A DNA stretch of 64,000 nt from Curvibacter microcysteis (GTDB lineage Bacteria > Pseudomonadota > Gammaproteobacteria > Burkholderiales > Burkholderiaceae_C). A program made the translations under genes and the position numbers. Shown piece after piece: positions 50,870-59,845 of this stretch. A model generated the notes under the pieces. It worked only from the letters and a program-made list of their open reading frames with translations. It ran no database searches and had not been told where the DNA came from. Position 1 is the first letter of the stretch; each line of letters starts with the position of its first letter. The stretch lies in the NCBI RefSeq assembly GCF_028649435.1, contig NZ_JAQSIN010000009.1. The stretch is one strand, 5' to 3'.

Positions 50870-52437
50870 GCGCTCAGGTGAAAGCGGCTGACCGCACCTG
50901 CCAGGTGATGCGCCTCTTGCTGCAGTGAGTCGGCCGCCTGGCTGGCCTCGTCGACCAGGTGGGCGTTGTCCCGGGTCATGGCGTCAAGCTGGCCCAGGCC
51001 GGTATTCACCCCTGTGATGCCCTGGCTCTGCTCGGCGGTGGTGGCCGAGATTTCGCTGATGGTTTGCGACACCCGGTGCACGCAGGCCACGATCTCGTCC
51101 ATGGCGGCGCTGGCGTCCTTGACCTGCAAGGTGCCTGCTTCGACCCGCTCCACGTTGCTGGTGATCAAGCCCTTGATTTCCCGGGCCGCCGAGGCACTGC
51201 GCTGGGCCAGCGTGCGCACTTCGCTGGCCACCACCGCAAAGCCCCGCCCTTGTTCGCCCGCGCGGGCGGCCTCCACGGCGGCGTTCAGGGCCAGGATGTT
51301 GGTTTGGAAGGCAATGCCATCGATCACACCCACGATGTCGGTGATGCGCCGGCTGGCCTCCGAAATGGTGTCCATGGTGGCCGTCACCTGGCCCACCACC
51401 TGACCGCCCCGGCCTGCGGCTTGCGTGGCCTGGGTGGCCAGTTGGTGGGCGCTGGCTGCCGAGGCCGCGGAGTGGCTCAATCCCTGCTGCAGGTGGGCCA
51501 TGGCCTCTGCTGTGCTTTGCAGGTGGGCCGCGGAGTCCTCGGTGCGCCGCTGCAGGTCCTGGTTGCCTGAAGCGATGTGGTTCGAGGCCGAAGCCACCAA
51601 ACTGCCCGACTGCTGGATGGTGTGCAATGTGCTGCTCAAGGTGCTGCGCATGGTCTCCAGCGCACGCACCAAGTCGCCCAGTTCGTCGTTGCGTTCGCTG
51701 TGGGCGGGCCGGGTCAGGTCGCCAGACGCAATGGCCTGCGCGGTGTTGAGGCAGACCGTGATGGCCGCCGCAATGCGACGCCCAACGCTCAGGGCCACGA
51801 CAAACCCCAAGCCGATGGCCAAAGCCGCCAAGGCCAGGGCCAGCATCTCGATGCGATGGCGTTGCTGCTCAAACGCCAGGGCCTGCTCGCGGGCCCCTTG
51901 CTCGACGCGGCTCAAGTGGGCGTCCATGGCCTTGAGTTGCTCATCGACCTTGGGTTTGAGCTCCTTGCTCACCCCCAGCACGGCCCGGGCCAGTTCGCCG
52001 GACTGCTTCATGGCCTGGAGCTTGCCGATCAACTGGCCAATCTCCCGGCCTTGCTGCTGCACCGAGGCCAAGGAGGCTTGCTCTTCCGGGCTGCGCTGGG
52101 TCTGCCCCAGCGACTCCACCAACTTGGCCAACTGGGCCGAACTGGTCTGCACGCGTTGGTCCAAGACGCCTTGCGCCACGGGGTTGGTGTTCATGATGGC
52201 GGACAGCGCCGCGTCATTGCTCACGCGCACTTCGGCCTGCCAGCGCGTGGTCAGCAGCAAACGGTCCGTGACCTGCTGGCTGGCCACCCGAGCCTGCTCG
52301 TCACTCCAGCCCACCGCCAACACCGCCGCCGCGCCGACCAAGGTGCAGCCGGCGACCAAGCCCAGGATCAGGGCGAATAACTGGTTCTTCAATTGGCCCC
52401 GACGCATCGATGGCCCGCTTAACGCTGCTTGGTGCAC
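50860..52437 (-). CDS. Methyl-accepting chemotaxis protein
   Basis: Membrane chemoreceptor of about 525 residues. A first membrane helix near residues 20-42 and a second at about 193-213 flank a periplasmic four-helix-type sensor. The HAMP domain follows (with ASGDLTRPAHSERNDELGDLVRALETM), then the long coiled signalling domain. The signalling tip GEQGRGFAVVASEVRTLAQRS is diagnostic. No C-terminal CheR-binding pentapeptide is seen. I start at a GTG at 52437, six bases after a perfect AGGAGG; an ATG nine codons upstream has no such site. Ligand unknown. Confidence 0.94.
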   Translation of the reverse strand: MHQAALSGPSMRRGQLKNQLFALILGLVAGCTLVGAAAVLAVGWSDEQARVASQQVTDRLLLTTRWQAEVRVSNDAALSAIMNTNPVAQGVLDQRVQTSSAQLAKLVESLGQTQRSPEEQASLASVQQQGREIGQLIGKLQAMKQSGELARAVLGVSKELKPKVDEQLKAMDAHLSRVEQGAREQALAFEQQRHRIEMLALALAALAIGLGFVVALSVGRRIAAAITVCLNTAQAIASGDLTRPAHSERNDELGDLVRALETMRSTLSSTLHTIQQSGSLVASASNHIASGNQDLQRRTEDSAAHLQSTAEAMAHLQQGLSHSAASAASAHQLATQATQAAGRGGQVVGQVTATMDTISEASRRITDIVGVIDGIAFQTNILALNAAVEAARAGEQGRGFAVVASEVRTLAQRSASAAREIKGLITSNVERVEAGTLQVKDASAAMDEIVACVHRVSQTISEISATTAEQSQGITGVNTGLGQLDAMTRDNAHLVDEASQAADSLQQEAHHLAGAVSRFHLSAQS

Positions 52438-52696
52438 CCTTGTCCTCCTCGCTGAAAATGGCATGAATAACCGGATTGAACCACAGGTTTATTTCGCTCA
52501 TGACGAGGTGCAGGCAGGTGCCCCGCACCAGCCGGGAACCGTGGCGTGCACCCCACGCAGACCTGCGCGCCCCTGGCGCCCAGGCCTCGCGCAGAGTGAC
52601 TCTTGGCGCGCTGTCGGGGCCACCGACAGCCGCCCGAGCCCGGGCCACAGTGCAAACTGAGCACATGGACACCGCATGCCCCTGGAGACCTCACCG

Positions 52697-53674
52697 ATGG
52701 AATTGAAACAACTGCGGTATTTTTTACGCATCGTGGAGCAAGGCTCGATGAGCCGCGCCGCCCTCGACCTGAACATGGTGCAGTCGGCCCTGAGCCAACA
52801 GATCACCCGCCTGGAAAGCGAGTTGTGCACCCGCCTGCTGCACCGCACGCCGCGCGGGGTCACGCCCACGGAGGCGGGCCTGGCCTTCTACCGTGAGGCC
52901 CAACTGACCCTGCGACACGCCGAACAGGCGGTGCGCGCGGCCCAACAGGCGCGCCTGTCCGGCACCGTGACGGTGGGCTTGGCGCCGACCACCTCGGCCG
53001 TGCTGGGCCTGCCCCTGATGCAAGCCATGCGCGAGCGCTACCCCGACGTGCGCCTGCACATGGTGGAGAGCATGTCGGGCCACCTGACGGGCATGCTGAA
53101 CGCGCGCGAGCTGGACCTGGCCCTGCTCTTCGACACCCGGCTGCACCAGGTGCAGCAAGCCGCCAGCGCCCGTCACTGGGAGATCCAGCCCTTGCTGGAG
53201 GAGGACTTGTTCCTGATGCGCAGTGCCAGCGCCCCCCGCTTGGACGCAGACATCCCGCTGGCGGCGCTGGCGGCAGAACCCTTGATCCTGCCCACTGGCC
53301 CCCACGGCCTGCGCAGCACGCTGGACACCGCCTTCGCCAACGCCGGCCTGACGCCCCATGTGGTGTTGGAAGTGGACTCGCTGGCCATGGTCATGGCGGC
53401 GGTCGACGCCGGGCTGGGCTCGACCCTGCAGCCCTGGGCGGCACTGGGCCGCTACCCAGATGCGGCGCAGCGCTTTCAATGTGCCCGGCTCACCGGCGTG
53501 CCGGCGCGGCGCGTGAACTTGCTGTGCAGCCTGCCGGAGACCGAGCTGTCGCCCGCAGCCCTGGCCGCGCGCGTGGTCCTCCGGGATTGCGCGCGCCAGT
53601 TGGTCAACAGCGGCCGCTGGCAGGGCGCCCAGCTCAGCCTGCCCACGCCCGACTCAGCCCATCACGCTTTGTGA
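52697..53674 (+). CDS. LysR-family regulator adjacent to tcuAB
   Basis: A 325-residue LysR protein. The N-terminal winged helix reads MELKQLRYFLRIVEQGSMSRAA and SQQITRLESELCTRLLHRTPRGVTPTEAG; the effector domain follows from about residue 90. It resembles the nitrogen assimilation/TcuR-like subgroup. It is co-directional with tcuAB, 105 bp upstream of tcuA, and probably controls it through a tricarballylate-like coinducer (inference from context). The start at 52697 is the normal MELKQLRYF. Confidence 0.9.
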   Translation: MELKQLRYFLRIVEQGSMSRAALDLNMVQSALSQQITRLESELCTRLLHRTPRGVTPTEAGLAFYREAQLTLRHAEQAVRAAQQARLSGTVTVGLAPTTSAVLGLPLMQAMRERYPDVRLHMVESMSGHLTGMLNARELDLALLFDTRLHQVQQAASARHWEIQPLLEEDLFLMRSASAPRLDADIPLAALAAEPLILPTGPHGLRSTLDTAFANAGLTPHVVLEVDSLAMVMAAVDAGLGSTLQPWAALGRYPDAAQRFQCARLTGVPARRVNLLCSLPETELSPAALAARVVLRDCARQLVNSGRWQGAQLSLPTPDSAHHAL

Positions 53675-53779
53675 TACCCCCATCGCCGGGCCCGGCTGCA
53701 CGCCAGGCGAGGGTCTGCCTACGATCGCGCTCATGCCGGATGCCCTCCGGCGCTTCCCTGAGCGTTCCGAAGGAGACCC

Positions 53780-55234
53780 ATGTCGACCCAACCCGATGTC
53801 CTGGTGATTGGCGGTGGCAATGCCGCGCTGTGCGCCGCCCTGATGGCGCGCGAGGCCGGTGCCAGCGTGCTGCTGCTGGAGGCCGCCCCGCGCGCCTGGC
53901 GCGGCGGTAACTCCAGCCACACCCGCAACCTGCGCTGCATGCACGATGCCCCGCAGGACGTGCTGGTCGACGCCTACCCCGAAGAGGAGTACTGGCAAGA
54001 CCTGCTCAAAGTGACAGGCGGCCTGACCAATGAGCACCTGGCGCGTCTGGTGATCCGCGCCTCGTCGACCTGCCGCGACTGGATGCGCCAACACGGCGTG
54101 CACTTTCAGCCGCCGCTGTCCGGCGCGCTGCATGTGGCGCGCACCAACGCCTTCTTCATGGGTGGCGGCAAGGCCCTGGTGAACGCCTATTACCGCAGTG
54201 CCGAAAAGCTGGGTGTGCAAGTGCGCTACGAAGCCCCGGTGGAGCGGCTGGAGATCGTCGACGGCCGCTTTGTGGCGGCCCACTGCCTGGTGCAGGGCCG
54301 GCCCGAGCGCATCACGGCCAAGGCCTGCGTGCTGGCCGCCGGCGGCTTTGAGTCCAACCGCGACTGGCTGCGCGAGGCCTGGGGCCAGAACGAGCGCGGT
54401 GAGTGGCCCTCGGACAACTTCTTGATCCGAGGCACCGCCTACAACCAGGGCGTGCTGCTGCGCCACCTGCTCGACGACCACGGCGCCGACCGCATCGGCG
54501 ACCCCACCCAGGCCCACATGGTGGCCATCGATGCGCGCGCACCGCTGTACGACGGCGGCATCTGCACGCGCATCGACTGCGTGTCGCTGGGCGTGGTGCT
54601 GAACCGCGATGGCCAGCGCTTCTACGACGAAGGCGAGGACTTCTGGCCCAAACGCTACGCCATCTGGGGCCGCCTGGTGGCGCAACAGCCCGGGCAGATC
54701 GGTTACTCGATCATCGACAGCCAAGCCATCGGGCGCTTCATGCCGCCGGTGTTCCAGGGCGTGCAGGCCAACACCCTGCCCGAACTGGCGCGCCAGCTCG
54801 GCCTGCCCGAGGACGCCTTCATGCACACGCTGGACAGCTACAACGCCGCCTGCCGCGTGGGCCGCTTCAACCACACCGAGCTGGACGACTGCCACACCGA
54901 GGGCATCACACCCGCCAAGACCCACTGGGCGCGCCCCATCGACACCGCGCCTTTCTATGGCTATGCGCTCAAACCAGGCGTGACCTTCACCTACCTGGGC
55001 TTGCACACGGACGACACCGCCGCCGTGCGCTTCAACCAGGTCCCCAGCAGCAACCTCTTTGTGGCCGGCGAAATGATGGCTGGCAACGTCCTCGGCAAAG
55101 GCTACACCGCCGGGGTCGGCATGAGCATCGGCACCGCCTTTGGCCGCATCGCCGGCACCCAGGCCGCGGCCGCAGCGCGGCACCCCCAGCAGCCCACCCA
55201 CTTGAATCAAGGAGCCTCCCATGCAATCGCTTGA
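53780..55234 (+). CDS. tcuA: FAD-dependent tricarballylate dehydrogenase
   Basis: Oxidises tricarballylate to cis-aconitate in Salmonella; the electrons pass to TcuB. The 484-residue flavoprotein has the dinucleotide motif VLVIGGGNAALCAALMAREAG at the start and the succinate-dehydrogenase-like fold: GGNSSHTRNLRC, GGGKALVNAYYR, AAGGFESNRDWL and the last FAD segment LFVAGEMMAGNVLGKGYTAGVGMSIGTAFG. AAGGAGACCC precedes the ATG. Its end overlaps tcuB by 14 bp. The genuine substrate in this organism might be a related tricarboxylate. Confidence 0.9.
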   Translation: MSTQPDVLVIGGGNAALCAALMAREAGASVLLLEAAPRAWRGGNSSHTRNLRCMHDAPQDVLVDAYPEEEYWQDLLKVTGGLTNEHLARLVIRASSTCRDWMRQHGVHFQPPLSGALHVARTNAFFMGGGKALVNAYYRSAEKLGVQVRYEAPVERLEIVDGRFVAAHCLVQGRPERITAKACVLAAGGFESNRDWLREAWGQNERGEWPSDNFLIRGTAYNQGVLLRHLLDDHGADRIGDPTQAHMVAIDARAPLYDGGICTRIDCVSLGVVLNRDGQRFYDEGEDFWPKRYAIWGRLVAQQPGQIGYSIIDSQAIGRFMPPVFQGVQANTLPELARQLGLPEDAFMHTLDSYNAACRVGRFNHTELDDCHTEGITPAKTHWARPIDTAPFYGYALKPGVTFTYLGLHTDDTAAVRFNQVPSSNLFVAGEMMAGNVLGKGYTAGVGMSIGTAFGRIAGTQAAAAARHPQQPTHLNQGASHAIA

Positions 55235-56414
55235 AGCCCTGGCGCGCGATGCGCGGGCACTGGCCAACGGCGACATCGTTCCCGAACAGCCTCTGTCGCC
55301 GGCCGAAGCCGACGTGGCGCGCCAACTGCAGATCTGCAACGCCTGCCGCTACTGCGAAGGCTTTTGTGCGGTCTTCCCGGCCATGACCCGGCGGCTGGAA
55401 TTTCCCAAGGCGGACATCCACTTCCTGGCCAACCTGTGCCACAACTGCGGCGCCTGTCTGCACGCCTGCCAATACGCGCCGCCCCACGAGTTTGCCGTCA
55501 ACATCCCGCAGTCCATGGCCCAGGTGCGCGGCCAAACCTATGCGGACTACGCCTGGCCGCCCGCGCTGGGCACGCTGTACCAGCGCAACGGCCTGACTTT
55601 GTCGCTGGCCCTGGCCGCTGGTCTGGCCCTGTTCCTGGTGCTGGCCATCGTCTTGCAAGGCCAAGGTTGGGCGGTGCTGTGGCGCGCCCAGGCTGGTGGC
55701 TTTTATGGCCTGTTCCCGCACAACCTGCTGGTGAGCTTGTTCGCCCCGGTGTTCTTGTTCGCCACCCTGGCGCTGAGCCTGGGCGTGCGGCGCTTCTGGC
55801 GTGACATCACCCCGGCCACCAGTGGCGCCCCCTTGACGGCCCCCGCCGCCACCGAAGCCACCGACGCGGTGCTGCGCCTGCGCTACCTGGACGGCGGGCA
55901 CGGCGAGGGCTGCGCCAACGAAGACGATGCCTACACCCTGGCCCGCCGACGCTGCCACCACCTGACCTTCTATGGGTTCATGTTGTGCTTTGCGGCCACC
56001 AGCGTGGCCACGGCCTACCACTACCTGCTGGGCCTGCCCGCCCCCTACGACCTGCCCAGCCTGCCCAAGCTGCTGGGCGGCCTGGGCGGCCTGAGCCTGG
56101 CTGTCGGCACGGCGGGCCTGTGGCGCCTGAACCTGCGTCGCCACCCCCAGCACGGTGACGCCGCGCAAAAGCCCATGGACCGCGGCTTCATCGCTTTGCT
56201 CTTCCTCATCGCCACCAGCGGCCTGGCCCTGTGGGCCGTGCGCGACCAGCCTGCCCTGCCGCTGATGCTGTGCCTGCACCTGGGCGCCGTGATGGCTTTG
56301 TTCGCCACCCTGCCCTACGGCAAGTTTGCCCACGGCATCTTCCGCACCGCCTCGCTGTTGCGCCACGCCGTGGAAAAGCGCCAACCCAACGCCATCGGGC
56401 TGGGTGCGGACTGA
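55221..56414 (+). CDS. tcuB: Tricarballylate utilization 4Fe-4S membrane protein
   Basis: Electron-transfer partner of TcuA; reoxidises its flavin and passes electrons to the membrane quinone pool. The 397 residues show two 4Fe-4S clusters (C39, C42, C45, C49 and C73, C76, C79, C83). Several membrane helices follow from about residue 130 onward, with histidines that could bind haem. The ATG lies inside the end of tcuA and AAGGAG precedes it, so translation is coupled. The layout equals the Salmonella TcuB protein. Confidence 0.9.
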   Translation: MQSLEALARDARALANGDIVPEQPLSPAEADVARQLQICNACRYCEGFCAVFPAMTRRLEFPKADIHFLANLCHNCGACLHACQYAPPHEFAVNIPQSMAQVRGQTYADYAWPPALGTLYQRNGLTLSLALAAGLALFLVLAIVLQGQGWAVLWRAQAGGFYGLFPHNLLVSLFAPVFLFATLALSLGVRRFWRDITPATSGAPLTAPAATEATDAVLRLRYLDGGHGEGCANEDDAYTLARRRCHHLTFYGFMLCFAATSVATAYHYLLGLPAPYDLPSLPKLLGGLGGLSLAVGTAGLWRLNLRRHPQHGDAAQKPMDRGFIALLFLIATSGLALWAVRDQPALPLMLCLHLGAVMALFATLPYGKFAHGIFRTASLLRHAVEKRQPNAIGLGAD

Positions 56415-56481
56415 GCACGGTCCGCGCGCCCAGCCTCCATCACCGCAGACCAACAACACCCCCCAAAAGGAGACCTCCCTC

Positions 56482-57453
56482 ATGCCAAGCTGTCACTTGC
56501 AGCGCGCCCTCGGGCTCGCCATCGCCGCCCTGGCCCTGAGCGCCAGTGCCCAGGACTTTCCCCCCAAGAAACCAGTCACCCTGGTGGTGGGCTTTGCGGC
56601 CGGCGGTGCAGCAGACGCTGCGGCCCGCCTGATCGCCAAGAAGCTGGGCGAGAACATCGGCCAGTCGGTGGTGGTGGACAACAAGGCCGGCGCGGGCGGC
56701 AACATCGCCCACCAGCAGGTGGCCCATGCCGCCACCGATGGCTCGGTGCTGTTGCTGGGCTCGGTGGGCCCGCTGACCATCGCCCCGCACCTGATGAAAG
56801 TGGGCTACGACCCGGTCAAGGACTTGGCCCCGGTCTCGGGCGGCGTTTACTTTCCGAACGTGCTGGTCGTGCACAAAGGGGCCAAGGTCAAGACCCTGGC
56901 GGAGTATGTGCAGCTGTCCAAGGCCAAGCCGGGCAGCGTGGACTTTGCCTCCACGGGCGCGGGCTCGGCCTCCCACCTGGCAGGCGAACTGCTGAACGAG
57001 CGCGCGGGCATCGACATGACGCACGTCCCCTACAAGGGCGGCGGCCCGGCGCTGCAAGACCTGCTGGGCGAGCGCGTGACCTCGTACTTCTCGGCCCCGC
57101 CCACCGCCCTGCCCCACATCGAGGCCGGCAAGCTGATTCCCATCGCCACCACAGGGCTGACGCGCCCGCCCTACCTGCCCAACATCCCCACCGTGGCCGA
57201 GGCGGGCTACCCGGGCTTCGAGGCGCTGAACTGGTACGCCTTTGTGGCCCCCAGCAAAACCCCGGCGCCGGTCCTGGAGCGCTGGAACCAGGAAATCGTC
57301 AAGGTGCTGAACGACCCCAAGGTGAAAGAAGCCCTGCTGAAACACGGCCTGACCCCGCAGCCCACGGGCCGCGCCGAACTGGCCACCTTCATGAAAAATG
57401 AATCGGCCAAATGGGGGGCGATCATCAAGGAGCGCAAGATCACGGCGGAGTGA
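56482..57453 (+). CDS. Bug-family solute receptor of the tcu operon
   Basis: A 323-residue periplasmic TctC-like receptor with signal peptide (cleavage probably after ASAQ). The family motifs are KPVTLVVGFAAGGAADAAARLIA, VVDNKAGAGGNIAHQQVAHA, VPYKGGGPALQDLLGE and VAEAGYPGFEALNWYAFVAP. AAGGAG lies upstream and it starts 67 bp after tcuB, so it is probably the third gene of the operon. It would bind tricarballylate or a related acid. Salmonella uses an MFS carrier (TcuC) here instead, and no TctA/TctB genes follow. Confidence 0.9.
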   Translation: MPSCHLQRALGLAIAALALSASAQDFPPKKPVTLVVGFAAGGAADAAARLIAKKLGENIGQSVVVDNKAGAGGNIAHQQVAHAATDGSVLLLGSVGPLTIAPHLMKVGYDPVKDLAPVSGGVYFPNVLVVHKGAKVKTLAEYVQLSKAKPGSVDFASTGAGSASHLAGELLNERAGIDMTHVPYKGGGPALQDLLGERVTSYFSAPPTALPHIEAGKLIPIATTGLTRPPYLPNIPTVAEAGYPGFEALNWYAFVAPSKTPAPVLERWNQEIVKVLNDPKVKEALLKHGLTPQPTGRAELATFMKNESAKWGAIIKERKITAE

Positions 57454-57565
57454 GACGCCAACCGCTTCTTGGCGAGCGCCAAAACAGCCAACCCAGCACG
57501 CGGCCGGGTTGTCCTGTGATTCGGCATTCACTGCGCCGAACGACAGTGACGGTTTGCAAGCCCTG

Positions 57566-59533
57566 TCAGGGCAGCGGTAGGGTCAAAATGGCGTGGTCGG
57601 CCAGAACGTAGATCCGATGGCCAGAGACCGTGAGCCCCACGGAATTCACCCAAGCCCCAGGCAGGGCGCCCAGCTGCAGGGCGGTGGCACCGCGCGTGCC
57701 AGCCACCGTGCTCACCAGACCGGACGGGGTGATTCGTCGTACCAAATTGTTGCCCGCGTCCAGAACATACAAATTGCCCGCGCTGTCGAAAGACAGGGCG
57801 CTTGGTCCACTGAAGCTGGCTGCCGTGCCCTGACCATCGGCGCTACCCGCCACCCCTGCCTTCCCAGCCAAGGTGGTGACCACGCCCTCGGGGCTGACCT
57901 TGCGCACCGTGTGGTTGGTGGTGTCGGCCACATGGACGTTGCCAGCGGCGTCCACAGCGAGGGCTCGGGGGCCGTTGAAACGGGCATTGGCGCCCACACC
58001 ATCGGCCGTCCCGGTGGGGATGGGCCGCGTCAGCGGGACGGACAGCGGCGGGCCAGCCAAGGTGCTCGCCGTGCCGTCGGCGGCCACCTTGATGACGTTG
58101 TTGATCCACGCATTGGTGGTGTAGAGATTGCCCGAGCAATCGGCGGCCACGGCCACCATGGCCAACAGTGACGCCCCGATCTTGTTGATGCCCACCGCCT
58201 CACTGAAAACACCCGCACTGCTGTAGCGGTAGATGACGTTGGCAAACGAATCGACGACAAAGGTGTTGCCCTGGCAATCCGTGGCGACGCCGGTGGGGTA
58301 GCTCATCCCAGTGGCCTGCGCCACACTGACCTCCGCCTTGGCATTGACCTTGACCAGGGTGCGGCCCGCCTGATTGGTCACCCAGAGGTTGCCCGCCGGG
58401 TCCGCCGCCATGGCCTGTGGATTGGAAAACGGACCAGGAGTCGTATAACTGGTGGTATCGGAACCCGCCACCACGGCCAGGCCGGTGGCACGGGCCTCCA
58501 CCACCGCGTGCAAATCAGTGACCAAGACACGCCCGTTGGCGCTCACGGTCAGCTTCTGCGGGGCTGTCGGGGCCGCATAGAGCTCGGTCACGGTGCCGGT
58601 CGGGGAAATTTTGGCGACGGTCGACCGACGCTGCTCACCGAACACGAGACCATACAACTGGTCATTCGAGTCGACACTCAAGGCACCGAAGCGACCCGAA
58701 GATCGCTGGACGGTGGTGAAAGTCCCCACCGGCGCCGTCAAGGTTGTCCACTGCCCTGCCGCATTGATCTTCGAAATTTTTTGATCGTTGTAGTAATAGG
58801 TGAAGCCCGGCGTGGACTCCGTGGCCGAACTGACATATACCGTGGATGCAGAATCCACGGCGATCCCCATCAAGGTGTCGGTGCCGCGCCACAAGGTGCT
58901 GACCTGGCCCGCCGATGTGACTTTTCTCAGGCTGTGCTCTTCGAGCACGTACAGGTCGCCGCTCGGGCTGACAGCCGCGTCCCTCAACGCGGCAAAGCGT
59001 GCCGAACTGCCCTGCCCGTCGGTGTTGCCAGCGTTGCCAGCCAAGCCGGCCAATGTGCTGACTGTGCCGTCTGGGCTGATCTTGCGAATGGTCTGATTCG
59101 CTTGGTCAACCACCCACAAACTGCCCACCGAATCCAGGGCCAGTGCCACCGGACTGTTGAAGCTGGCGGCCGAGCCTTTGCCGTCGGCAGATCCGGCCGT
59201 GCCGCTGCCCGCCAAGGTGCTCACCACCCCGTTGGCGGCGATCTTGCGGATCACATGGTTGGACGAGTCAGCCACATAGACGTTGCCCGAGCGATCGCTC
59301 ACCAGGCCAGAGGGGGTGTTGAAACGCGCCGCTTCTGACGTGCCATCCACGTAAGCCCAGGGATTGACGGTCACATCACCGGTCTGGCCGGGTGTACCTG
59401 CCCAAAGACTCAAAACCTGGGGCTGGGTACTGCTCGTGCCACCGGAGCCCGAACCGCCACCGCAGGCCGCAAGGGCCAGCGAGAGCACGGACGCCAAAAC
59501 ACAAGACACGCCATGGCTCGAGCATCTGAACAT
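57566..59533 (-). CDS. NHL-repeat lipoprotein
   Basis: A 655-residue exported beta-propeller protein. The signal ends in the lipobox ALAAC (cysteine about residue 24) followed by a glycine/serine linker. Many NHL repeats with the pattern ...FNTPSGLVSDRSGNVYVADSSNHVIRKI... then fill both halves, suggesting one or two propellers. The start at 59533 has AAGGAA upstream; a longer frame exists. The function is unknown; binding to a surface ligand or protein is typical. No neighbour in the same direction shares a promoter: it is divergent in position from the tRNA region and convergent with the tcu operon. Confidence 0.88.
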   Translation of the reverse strand: MFRCSSHGVSCVLASVLSLALAACGGGSGSGGTSSTQPQVLSLWAGTPGQTGDVTVNPWAYVDGTSEAARFNTPSGLVSDRSGNVYVADSSNHVIRKIAANGVVSTLAGSGTAGSADGKGSAASFNSPVALALDSVGSLWVVDQANQTIRKISPDGTVSTLAGLAGNAGNTDGQGSSARFAALRDAAVSPSGDLYVLEEHSLRKVTSAGQVSTLWRGTDTLMGIAVDSASTVYVSSATESTPGFTYYYNDQKISKINAAGQWTTLTAPVGTFTTVQRSSGRFGALSVDSNDQLYGLVFGEQRRSTVAKISPTGTVTELYAAPTAPQKLTVSANGRVLVTDLHAVVEARATGLAVVAGSDTTSYTTPGPFSNPQAMAADPAGNLWVTNQAGRTLVKVNAKAEVSVAQATGMSYPTGVATDCQGNTFVVDSFANVIYRYSSAGVFSEAVGINKIGASLLAMVAVAADCSGNLYTTNAWINNVIKVAADGTASTLAGPPLSVPLTRPIPTGTADGVGANARFNGPRALAVDAAGNVHVADTTNHTVRKVSPEGVVTTLAGKAGVAGSADGQGTAASFSGPSALSFDSAGNLYVLDAGNNLVRRITPSGLVSTVAGTRGATALQLGALPGAWVNSVGLTVSGHRIYVLADHAILTLPLP

Positions 59534-59845
59534 TGGCTTTTTCCTTCCCTGAATCAAGCTCTGTTTTGCAAGCATTTATTTGATTATCAGTGAACTCATA
59601 TGGAGATGAAAGGTCATATTAGCTGACTCAGCGCTGAGTCACCACCGGCCTGGGTGGGCCGTCCGCGGGTCTTTGAGACCTGGACGCGTCTTGGTGGACG
59701 GTGTTTGGCGAGTACCGTCTCAGAGACCGTCCCCTTCTTGGCATGGGAGGCTTGCCATCGAGGCAAGCGGAGACAACAAAAAACCCGCCGATCCAGACGC
59801 AGAGCGGGTTCTTGAGGTCAGACGAGGCGTCTTGAGATGATGAAT
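59534..59845. other. Non-coding interval between the NHL gene and the tRNA
   Basis: This 312-bp stretch holds the NHL leader (59534-59620), an unassigned middle with inverted-repeat-like GC segments, and the terminator of the tRNA at 59776-59810. No convincing gene is seen. A short open frame overlaps the tRNA antisense but has no ribosome site. Confidence 0.7.
59776..59810 (-). terminator. Intrinsic terminator downstream of tRNA-Arg
   Basis: On the minus strand AACCCGC (59804-59810) pairs with GCGGGTT (59782-59788), followed by a T-run (TTTTTTGTT). It ends transcription of the intron-containing tRNA about 36 bp after CCA. Confidence 0.85.

Noticed and set aside
52438..52500. A sigma-28 (flagellar) promoter for the chemoreceptor
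   Set aside because: A TAAA with about the right spacing is present, but the -10 part matches the GCCGATAA consensus at only a few positions.
53654..55339. A 561-residue frame opposite tcuA
   Set aside because: Mirror of a certain flavoprotein gene; composition matches antisense artefacts elsewhere in the window.
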